64,000 nt of DNA from Hyphococcus aureus (lineage in GTDB: Bacteria > Pseudomonadota > Alphaproteobacteria > Caulobacterales > Parvularculaceae). Positions 50,590 to 57,485 of this stretch are shown one piece after another. Under the pieces are notes generated by a model, which ran no database searches, was not told the origin of the DNA, and saw only the letters and a program-made list of their open reading frames with translations. The DNA lies in NCBI RefSeq assembly GCF_042643165.1, contig NZ_JBHRSH010000001.1, positions 1,984,001 through 2,048,000 of the forward strand. Reading direction: 5' to 3'. The number at the start of each line of letters is the position of its first letter. Position 1 is the stretch's first letter. Position numbers and translations under genes: made by a program.

Positions 50590-52659
50590 GTGAAACTTAA
50601 GCTTTTGACAACGATTGCAGCCTCCGCGCTGCTCGCTTCTGCGGGCGCCGCCTGGGCTCAACCGAGCGAGGCTGGTCCCGGCGCACAGGAATCTGGCGAC
50701 GGCAACCAGTCTACGGACGATGATGTCATTGACGCCGATGTTCTCAGCAACAACGGCAACGACAATGACAGCTCGGACAATTCCGACAACTCCGTGAACG
50801 ATTCCGGCAATGCCGACGTTGACGCGTTTTCGGGCGACGGCTCCGATAACGACGCTCTCGATGTCGACAATTCCGGCAATGACAGCTCGGACAACTCGGA
50901 CAACTCCGATAACTCCGACAACTCCGACAATTCGTCCGACACCGACGCCTTCACGGGCGACGACAGCGACGTGATCGACGCCGACATCTATGACAACGGC
51001 AACGACAACTCGGACAATTCGGTCAATGATTCGGGCAACGCCGATCTCGACGCCTTCACCGGCGCCGACAGCGACATCAATGACATCGATGTTCAGGACA
51101 ACGGCAACGACAGCTCGGACAACTCCGACAACTCCGACAACTCCGTTGACGCCTTCACAGGCGACGACAGCGACGTTCTCGATGTTGACAATTCCGGCAA
51201 CGACAGCTCGGATAACTCGGACAATTCCGATAATTCGACTGATCTTGACGCGTTTTCGGGCGACGGTTCCGACAACGACGTGCTCGACGCCGACATCTAC
51301 AACAACGGCAACGACAGCTCGGACAACTCGACCGACACTGACGCCTTCACGGGCGACGACAGCGACGTGATCGACGTTGACAATTCCGGCAACGACAATT
51401 CGGACAACTCCGACAACTCCGACAACTCCGTCAATGATTCCGGCAATGCCGATCTCGACGCGTTCTCGGGCGACGGTTCCGACAACGACGCTATCGACGC
51501 CGACATCTACAACAACGGCAACGACAGCTCGGACAACTCGACCGACACTGACGCCTTCACGGGCGACGACAGTGACGTGCTCGACGTCGACGTTACCGAC
51601 TCTGGCAACGACAACTCCGACAACTCTGATAATTCAGACAACTCGATCAATGATTCGGGCAATGCTGATTTTGACGCGTTCTCGGGCGACGGTTCGGACA
51701 ATGACGTGAACGACATCGACACGACCGATTCGTTCAACGACAACTCCGACAACTCCGTTGACGCGTTTTCGGGCGACGGTTCCGACAACGACGTGATCGA
51801 CGTTGATGTTGCTGACTCCGGCAACGACAACTCGTCTGCAGACAACGGTTCTGCAAACAACGGTTCGTCGATCGACAACTCCGACAACTCCGATAATTCG
51901 GACAACTCGGACAATTCCGACAACTCCATCAATGATTCGGGCAACCTCGACCTGAACGTTTCCGACAACGGCAACGAGACGAACGAGGCTTCCGACGGTT
52001 CGAACTCCGCTAGCGGCGGTTCGACACAGTCGAACACCAGCACGAACATTGACGTTGCAGACAGCGGCAACACCACGACCGACGATGACGGTCTGGATAT
52101 TGACGGTGACGGCTCGGACAATGACGGTCTCGATATCGACATTTCCGACTCCGGCAACGACAACTCGGACAACTCCGACAACAACACTGCCGACAATGGC
52201 TCCGCGACCGCAAACGACAGCGGTTCGGTCACCGTCGACAACTCGGACAACTCCGACAATTCCGACAACTCCGACAACAACACCGCTGATGGCGGTTCTG
52301 CTGTCGCCAACGACAGCGGTTCCGTGAATGTCGACAATTCCGACAATTCCACGACTGTTGACGTTGCGGTTGATGTCGACGCTTCGGATAACTCCGACAA
52401 CTCGATCAATGACTCCTACAACACGACGTTGGAGCTCACGATCGGCGACGTCCAGCTGAACTCGAATGAGCTTTCAGCTTCTGTTAGCGACGTGACTTTC
52501 GCGACGCCGGCATTCGACGGTTCGTTCACGACTGGCAACATCAACAACCAGTCCATGACGGATAACCGTGGTCTGACGATCAACAACAGCAACACTGGTG
52601 TTGGCAGCTTCTCGAACTCGCAGAACGTCAACGTTGGTACGGTAAACACACCTAACTAA
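50590..52659 (+). CDS. Secreted Ser-Asp-Asn repeat protein
   Basis: A 689-residue protein with a signal peptide (KLKLLTTIAASALLASAGA, cleavage near AWAQ). Residues 45-595 are built from Asn, Asp, Ser and Gly: runs of SDN triplets and about ten copies of a longer unit of the form DAF(S/T)GD-x-SDxxxxDxD, sometimes ending in a Tyr-Asn or Asn-Gly turn. The last 100 residues are different (ELTIGDVQLNSNELSASVSD, then Asn/Ser/Thr-rich strands). No cysteine is present. Such repeats suit a calcium-binding, highly acidic surface or matrix protein, or a functional amyloid. The GTG start is set by GGGAGACGATCAA just before it. Confidence 0.88.
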   Translation: MKLKLLTTIAASALLASAGAAWAQPSEAGPGAQESGDGNQSTDDDVIDADVLSNNGNDNDSSDNSDNSVNDSGNADVDAFSGDGSDNDALDVDNSGNDSSDNSDNSDNSDNSDNSSDTDAFTGDDSDVIDADIYDNGNDNSDNSVNDSGNADLDAFTGADSDINDIDVQDNGNDSSDNSDNSDNSVDAFTGDDSDVLDVDNSGNDSSDNSDNSDNSTDLDAFSGDGSDNDVLDADIYNNGNDSSDNSTDTDAFTGDDSDVIDVDNSGNDNSDNSDNSDNSVNDSGNADLDAFSGDGSDNDAIDADIYNNGNDSSDNSTDTDAFTGDDSDVLDVDVTDSGNDNSDNSDNSDNSINDSGNADFDAFSGDGSDNDVNDIDTTDSFNDNSDNSVDAFSGDGSDNDVIDVDVADSGNDNSSADNGSANNGSSIDNSDNSDNSDNSDNSDNSINDSGNLDLNVSDNGNETNEASDGSNSASGGSTQSNTSTNIDVADSGNTTTDDDGLDIDGDGSDNDGLDIDISDSGNDNSDNSDNNTADNGSATANDSGSVTVDNSDNSDNSDNSDNNTADGGSAVANDSGSVNVDNSDNSTTVDVAVDVDASDNSDNSINDSYNTTLELTIGDVQLNSNELSASVSDVTFATPAFDGSFTTGNINNQSMTDNRGLTINNSNTGVGSFSNSQNVNVGTVNTPN
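50800..52420 (+). repeat. Tandem coding repeat, SDN triplets and DAFxGD units
   Basis: Degenerate GACAACTCC-type nine-base units repeat in blocks of two to six, separated by longer units that encode DAF(S/T)GD(G/D)SD. Copies of the long unit lie at about 50821, 50944, 51049, 51148, 51247, 51340, 51457, 51550, 51673 and 51760. Third-position differences among copies show that the repeats have aged under protein-level selection rather than being freshly copied. Confidence 0.85.
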
Positions 52660-52674
52660 GCGTGTGAGCCTATG

Positions 52675-52704
52675 GACGCTGCAGGGAATTTTCCCTGCAG
52701 CGTC
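52675..52704 (+). terminator. Very stable hairpin after the SDN-repeat gene
   Basis: A perfect 13-bp stem (GACGCTGCAGGGA and its complement) closes a four-base ATTT loop, 16 bases after the stop codon. No T-run follows directly (TGCCTTAATAAAAG), so it may be a partial terminator or an RNA-stabilising hairpin that sets the upstream gene at higher level than the downstream ones. Confidence 0.6.
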
Positions 52705-52836
52705 TGCCTTAATAAAAGATAACTATTAGATCTTGAGAACGGTGCTACTTTACAAACATCAAATTTCCGGTGGTCGCGTTTGTCGCGAATTAAATTTCGA
52801 AAGTCGCCGGGAAGTTGTGTTAGGGGGAATATCAAA

Positions 52837-53268
52837 ATGGGTATGAGTGCGTGGGGTTTCATTATCACGCCGGTGCTGATCGCATCGAACCCGGGTCTTT
52901 CAGACGTGGAGCGCGAAGCTCAGCTTGACGCTTATGCGCCCGTCGCCGCAGAACAAATGCTTGATGTCTTCGACGAAGTGGCCTCGCTGGCCGGTGTGAG
53001 CGCGCTTGATGACGCGACCATGTCAACGGCTTCCGGCGGCGCCTACACCGCGATCGACATCGCCAATCTCGGCGTCAATATCGCTGAGAACAATGGCAGC
53101 GTTAACAACATCAACGCGAATAATTCCACCAGCGGCAATGTGTCGAACAACATCGTTTCGGACAACAGCGGCATCACCACGGTGTTCAACAACACCGGGA
53201 CTGGCGTTGTCATGCAAAGCGTCGTTAATTTGAACATCTTCCTGCAAGGGGCAGGGCCTGGTCAGTAA
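52837..53268 (+). CDS. Double-glycine-leader protein, 143 residues
   Basis: A small protein, beginning MGMSAWGFIITPVLIASN, with a weakly hydrophobic N-terminus, a helical acidic leader (residues 20-66) and a Gly-Gly at 67-68 preceded by LDDATMSTAS, which resembles the double-glycine leaders cut by C39 peptidases. The mature part (69-143) is Asn/Ser/Thr-rich with strands and ends with GITTVFNNTGTGVVMQSVVN. This ending aligns without gaps to the end region of the 370-residue protein two genes on. The ATG at 52837 follows AGGGGGAATATC. The C39 peptidase gene is 22 bases downstream. No named family is recognised. Confidence 0.8.
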   Translation: MGMSAWGFIITPVLIASNPGLSDVEREAQLDAYAPVAAEQMLDVFDEVASLAGVSALDDATMSTASGGAYTAIDIANLGVNIAENNGSVNNINANNSTSGNVSNNIVSDNSGITTVFNNTGTGVVMQSVVNLNIFLQGAGPGQ

Positions 53269-53290
53269 TATTAAGGGTTTTGGGGGAAAA

Positions 53291-54049
53291 ATGAGCTTCT
53301 TTAATCGCAATCTGAACTGCGGACGGCGTCTTGGCGCCGGGGCGGCGATTGCGTTGGCGCTCTCTTTCCTCGGATCGTTCGGCGCGCGCGCCGGCGATAT
53401 TGATTTCTTTGTCGGCGGCGCTTCGGCGCGCGTTCCTGTCGTCAGCATGGCGGAGCGCAAATTCACGACTGTCGTCAGGCAACAATATGATTTCAGCTGC
53501 GGCTCGGCCGCGCTGGCGACGCTGTTAACCTTTCACTATGACCGCGAAACGTCGGAGACCGATGCCTTCAAGGCCATGTGGGAAGTGGGCGACCAGAACC
53601 GCATTCGCGAGCTTGGCTTTTCGCTTCTGGAAATGAAGCGCTATCTCGAAAGTCTCAATCTCAAAGCGGACGGGTTTGTTTTGAGTCTTGACCGGGTTCA
53701 GGAAATTGGCGTTCCCGGCATCGCGCTTGTAGATGTGCGCGGATACAAACATTTTGTTGTAATCAAAGGCATAACGGACGAGGTCGTATTGATCGGCGAC
53801 CCGTCTTCGGGAGTTGTATCGTTGCCGCGTAACATATTTGAGCAACGGTGGGATGGAACGATTTTATTTATTCGTTCTGATGTCGTGCGCGGTAAGCAGA
53901 GTTTCAACCAAGTTGCCGACTGGCGCCTTGCGCCGTCGGCCCCGCATGACCGGGCGCTTGATGATGAATCGCTTCAATCGCTTTATCTAAATCAGACGCG
54001 TCCATCTTTCTCTGGCTTCACGATCAACACCATTGTGGAGGTTCGATAA
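53291..54049 (+). CDS. Stand-alone periplasmic C39 peptidase
   Basis: A 252-residue C39-family cysteine peptidase with a signal peptide (cleavage near GARAGD). Catalytic residues are Cys70 in QQYDFSCGSAALATLL with Gln65 for the oxyanion hole, His154 in YKHFVVIKG and Asp170 in IGDPSSG. C39 peptidases normally form the N-terminal domain of bacteriocin ABC exporters; here there is no ATPase or membrane domain, so it acts in the periplasm, like FapD of the Pseudomonas amyloid operon. Its stop overlaps the next start (TAATG). The flanking double-glycine proteins are the obvious substrates, by inference. Confidence 0.92.
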   Translation: MSFFNRNLNCGRRLGAGAAIALALSFLGSFGARAGDIDFFVGGASARVPVVSMAERKFTTVVRQQYDFSCGSAALATLLTFHYDRETSETDAFKAMWEVGDQNRIRELGFSLLEMKRYLESLNLKADGFVLSLDRVQEIGVPGIALVDVRGYKHFVVIKGITDEVVLIGDPSSGVVSLPRNIFEQRWDGTILFIRSDVVRGKQSFNQVADWRLAPSAPHDRALDDESLQSLYLNQTRPSFSGFTINTIVEVR

Positions 54050-55161
54050 TGTTCTTCGTGAAATCCGCCAGCATCATGGGCGCCGCCAGCCTGATTTCCC
54101 TGGGCGCAGCCGTTGCGAGCGAGCCGGATGATCTTTTTACCGCAGGCCTGCTTGAGCTGAATGAAAAGCCCATGTCGGCGAATGAGCTTGGCGAGGCGCG
54201 CGGCGGCTTCAGGTTTGGCGGCCTCGACTTCAATATCGGCATACAGGTGTTGCCGCCTACGTTTAATCCCCTTCCCGATGGCCCTTTTGGCGGCAATGGC
54301 GGACCTTTTGGATCTAATGGCGGTCCATTCGGTCAGAATGGCGGCCCGTTCGGCAATAACGGAAATCATAACAACAACAGCGCCAGCCAGAACAACACAC
54401 CTTCCGCGCCTCAGTCTGTTGCGCAGAACACGCCGGCTGCATCATCGCAACAACCAGCGGCCCAACAGCCAACGACTGTAGCGAGCGCTGCGCCGTCAAC
54501 ATCTGCGCCTAGCGCTCCCGCCGCCTCATCCACCCCTGCGGCCACCACCACGCCAACGCCGCCAGCGGCGACAGCAGCCAACACAAGCACGACATCCGCC
54601 CCCACGTCATCCACTCCGCCTGCAGCTGTTGCAAATACCTCCCCGGCGTCGGCAACGAATAACAACACCCAGACGGCCTCCAATTCCACACCAGCGCCGT
54701 CAACGCCATACATGCCGCTGCCAACGCCTGGTTCATCATCGACAGACGCGTCGCAAGGCGATCAGGACACGTCGTCTTCATCTCCTCCCCCAGAGGTAAG
54801 TTCGCCTGCTCCTTCGGCGGTCCCAGCGGTTCCCGAGTCGAGAACGCAGTACAGCATTCCCCTTGGCAAAGCGGTTTCGACCGGCAATGGAAACAGCGGG
54901 AAAAATTCGCCGCCCGTGTCTCCACCTGCCACGATTTCCGCCACGCTGAAGAATATTGACGAACCGAAAGGCATTCGTGGAATCGAATCGAACGGGCTTA
55001 GCAGCGTTATCAATAACACGCTGAACAATGTGTTCATTTCTCAGGAAGTGGTCATGAATGTTCAGGTGACGAATTATGACTTCGCCATGAGCATGAGACG
55101 TGTGAGCAATGTCACCTCACAGGCCGTCTCCCAGAGCTTCTTCCTGCCCGGCCTCAATTAA
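54049..55161 (+). CDS. Double-glycine-leader protein, 370 residues, Pro/Ser/Thr/Ala-rich
   Basis: A 370-residue protein with a signal peptide-like start (ASIMGAASLISLGAAVASE) and then a leader ending MSANELGEARGG at residues 42-53, a classical double-glycine cleavage site, followed by FRFGGLDFNIGIQV. A Gly/Asn-rich part (about 82-120, FGGNGGPFGSNGGPFGQNG) and a long disordered Pro/Ser/Thr/Ala region (125-285) follow. The C-terminal 55 residues hold LSSVINNTLNNVFISQEVVM, sharing spacing and residues with the 143-residue protein. It is coupled to the C39 peptidase gene and ends the operon. Confidence 0.82.
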   Translation: MFFVKSASIMGAASLISLGAAVASEPDDLFTAGLLELNEKPMSANELGEARGGFRFGGLDFNIGIQVLPPTFNPLPDGPFGGNGGPFGSNGGPFGQNGGPFGNNGNHNNNSASQNNTPSAPQSVAQNTPAASSQQPAAQQPTTVASAAPSTSAPSAPAASSTPAATTTPTPPAATAANTSTTSAPTSSTPPAAVANTSPASATNNNTQTASNSTPAPSTPYMPLPTPGSSSTDASQGDQDTSSSSPPPEVSSPAPSAVPAVPESRTQYSIPLGKAVSTGNGNSGKNSPPVSPPATISATLKNIDEPKGIRGIESNGLSSVINNTLNNVFISQEVVMNVQVTNYDFAMSMRRVSNVTSQAVSQSFFLPGLN

Positions 55162-55206
55162 AACAGGCTGTGCCAGTCAGGCTTGAGTCAGAGCTATCTG
55201 ATTTTC

Positions 55207-55240
55207 TAAAACGGGTTTTCCATTAGGAAAGCCCGTTTTG
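55207..55240. terminator. Terminator after the C39/double-glycine operon
   Basis: AAAACGGGTTTTCC pairs with GGAAAGCCCGTTTT through one G-T pair, with a short loop, and is followed by TGTTTTG. It lies between the operon and the convergent response-regulator gene and is suited to both strands. Confidence 0.85.
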
Positions 55241-55273
55241 TTTTGAGCGAGAGCCTCGCGCGGCAAGTTCTGG

Positions 55274-55918
55274 CTAGTCAACGAGCTGATGCTTCACCGC
55301 GTACAGCGCGGCCTGGGTGCGGTCCGTGACATCAAGCTTCGATAGAACCACGCTGACATAGCCCTTCACGGTGCCTTCCGTGAGGTTATGGTCATAAGCG
55401 ATGACCTTGTTGCTTTTGCCGCTTGCGATCGCCTTCAGAATATCAAGTTCCCGCGGGGTCAGTTTTTCATGGGGCAAGCGCTCCCCGGTCGCGCGGCGTA
55501 GAAGTTGTTTCTGTACGGAGGGATGGAAAACGGGCGCCCCGCGATAGGCGCTTTCGATAGACCAGACCAGTTCGCCGCGTGAAACATCCTTCAGCAAATA
55601 ACCCATCACCTCCGCGTCGATCGCCTCTTGAAGTTTGAGATCGTCGCCCAGCGCGCTCGTCAACAAGATCACTCTTGACGGCAATCCCTTTCGCCGGATC
55701 TCGGCGGCGGCTTCTATGCCGCTGCGGCCGGGCAGGGTCACATCCATCAGGATGATGTCGGGTTTCAACGTCGCCGCGAGCTGTTCGCCTTGCTCGGCGT
55801 CGCCAGCCTCGCCGACGATCTCAATGCCGGGCTCGTCGCTCAAAAGCGTGCGCAATCCCTCCCGGACGATCGGGTGGTCATCGACGATCATGACGCGTAT
55901 GGCGGCGCGTTCCATCAT
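55274..55918 (-). CDS. NarL/FixJ-type response regulator
   Basis: A 214-residue response regulator. The receiver domain (residues 6-125) has the acidic pair in IVDDHPIVREGL and the phosphoacceptor Asp59 in PDIILMDVTLPG. The LuxR-type HTH is in residues 150-210, with LTPRELDILKAIASGKSNKV and LTEGTVKGYVSVVLSKLDV. It follows its sensor kinase gene by 26 bases. Targets are unknown; the location beside the C39/SDN region makes that region a candidate regulon. Confidence 0.95.
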   Translation of the reverse strand: MMERAAIRVMIVDDHPIVREGLRTLLSDEPGIEIVGEAGDAEQGEQLAATLKPDIILMDVTLPGRSGIEAAAEIRRKGLPSRVILLTSALGDDLKLQEAIDAEVMGYLLKDVSRGELVWSIESAYRGAPVFHPSVQKQLLRRATGERLPHEKLTPRELDILKAIASGKSNKVIAYDHNLTEGTVKGYVSVVLSKLDVTDRTQAALYAVKHQLVD

Positions 55919-55944
55919 CCTGGCCTTTCTCCCTTGGGAGCCTT

Positions 55945-57090
55945 TTAAGCCAGGGGAAGGCGAACCTCAACGCCGAACCCTTGCGGCGTGCGATTGAGGA
56001 TGTGGAGATCGCCGCCGAGGCGGGCGGCGCGGGCGCGCATACTGGGCAGCCCGATCTGTGTCGATGCGGTCATCTCGGCCTTGTCCTCAGGCATCCCACG
56101 GCCGTCATCGAGGATGCGAAATATCAGCTCGCTTTCGTGATAGTCCAGCGAAATGAAGATGTTATCGGCCTTGCCATGGCGTATGGCGTTGGCCAGCGCT
56201 TCCTGTGCGATGCGCAAGAGCGCTTCAGCCTGATCCGGGGCCAGGCGCCGGTCATCAACATTGATCGTCACGGCGGCGTATTCATTTGCGGTGAGGGCGC
56301 AGTGCCGGGCCAGCGCCTTGGAGAGCCCGTCGGCGCGGGCGTAAGCGGCGAGGGAGTCCCTGTCCTCGGGCGGGCCGCGCAATTCAAACAGGAGCGCTTT
56401 CATCTCACGCTGGGCGAGGCTGGCGATGTCGATGAGGCGCGAAGTGCGGGCGTCGCCTTCCTTCTTGCTGCGCTCATACCCGGCGCCGACCGATTGCGCG
56501 ACAAGCGACAGGGAAAAGATCAGCTGACTGACATTATCGTGGAGATCGCGGGCGAGGCGCTGGCGTTCCTTCAGCCCGGCGTAATTTTTTTCCCGTTCAT
56601 AGGAACGGGCGTTGTTAATGGCGATGGCGGCGTGCCGCGCGAAAATGCCAAGCATCCGGATATCGTTGTCGCCAAAGCGTTTCGGCGGACCGGCGCCAAT
56701 GCCGAAAGTGCCGATAATATCGCCGCGCCACATGATCGGCATGCCGATGACGCTGTCTTCATCCATGCCGTGCAGCTTTGGTCTTTCCAAAGAGCCATAG
56801 GTCTCAAGCAGCACAGGCGCGCAACGGGCGTAAACGCTGCCCGCCAATCCTTCATCCGGTGAGGAAATGGATCCGAGTTCCTCGGGCGGCATGCGGTAAA
56901 CGGCCTCGATGCGGACGATGCCTTCCTCGGGAACGACAAGGCCGATGGAGCCCCGTTCCGCGCGCAACAGCTCGCAGGCTTTTTGAACGATGATCGTCAA
57001 AAGCGGGCGTAGCTCAAGCTCCCCACTGATGACCTCGATCATCTCGCGCAGGTGATCCTGATCGATCATGGAGGCGGGAGAGTCTGTCAT
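55945..57090 (-). CDS. GAF-domain sensor histidine kinase (NarX/DegS type)
   Basis: A 381-residue soluble sensor kinase. A GAF domain spans residues 25-165 (for example SIGLVVPEEGIVRIEAVYRM). The dimerisation/phosphoacceptor helix of the HisKA_3 class contains His184 in RQRLARDLHDNVSQ, and the ATP-binding domain has LRIAQEALANAIRHG and ILDDGRGMPED. No membrane helix is visible, so it senses an internal signal, possibly a small ligand or redox state. It pairs with the NarL-type regulator downstream on the same strand. Confidence 0.94.
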   Translation of the reverse strand: MTDSPASMIDQDHLREMIEVISGELELRPLLTIIVQKACELLRAERGSIGLVVPEEGIVRIEAVYRMPPEELGSISSPDEGLAGSVYARCAPVLLETYGSLERPKLHGMDEDSVIGMPIMWRGDIIGTFGIGAGPPKRFGDNDIRMLGIFARHAAIAINNARSYEREKNYAGLKERQRLARDLHDNVSQLIFSLSLVAQSVGAGYERSKKEGDARTSRLIDIASLAQREMKALLFELRGPPEDRDSLAAYARADGLSKALARHCALTANEYAAVTINVDDRRLAPDQAEALLRIAQEALANAIRHGKADNIFISLDYHESELIFRILDDGRGMPEDKAEMTASTQIGLPSMRARAARLGGDLHILNRTPQGFGVEVRLPLA

Positions 57091-57485
57091 CCTCGGGACC
57101 GGCGCTATTTGCTTCCGACAGGGGCGGGCGCCTAACCAAAGTTAGCGTCCTCTCACGCGAATTGCAGCACTGATCAACGTCTTTGGCAAGGCGCACGCCA
57201 AGAGGCATGCCGCAACGCGCCGATGCGCCGCCTGGTTATGGACGGCGCGCGTTGCTTTTTTGCGATGCGGCGCGATTGTGCTTCGGAAAGATCTTTCACA
57301 ACGAAAACGCCGCACTTTTTTGAGAATCAGTTGCACGAGATCAAGGTCAGCAGGTGATACTATTATATCGTGGTGACATGCAGTCTGCGTCCCGGAGAGG
57401 GAGGCGCCGCATGATCTTATTGCGGCAGGCGTAGAGTGAATGATATCGCTGCAACAATGCCTGGCGGTCGATCCGGAGAATGAGC
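57091..57485. other. Intergenic interval upstream of the phosphorylase gene
   Basis: About 395 bases between divergent genes without a convincing gene. One FNR/FixK-like sequence, TTGCACGAGATCAA at 57331-57344, matches eight of ten consensus positions. It is AT-rich around 57345-57370, which suits a promoter. No repeat or hairpin of note was seen. Confidence 0.45.
57331..57344. promoter_or_regulatory. Weak FNR/FixK-like site
   Basis: TTGCACGAGATCAA compared with TTGAT-N4-ATCAA differs at two positions of the left half. It lies about 145 bases before the phosphorylase start. Support comes mostly from the better box at 61522. Confidence 0.3.

Noticed and set aside
51507..52409. A 300-residue Glu/Leu/Ser frame antisense to the SDN repeats
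   Set aside because: It is the direct complement of the repetitive SDN codons and has no ribosome site or independent structure.
50800..52420. CRISPR-like array
   Set aside because: The repeats are nine-base coding units inside one open frame, without unique spacers of constant length.
52768..52785. Second sigma-54 promoter before the 143-residue gene
   Set aside because: TGGTCGCGTTTGTCGC has the GG and GC one base too far apart and a poor -12 element.
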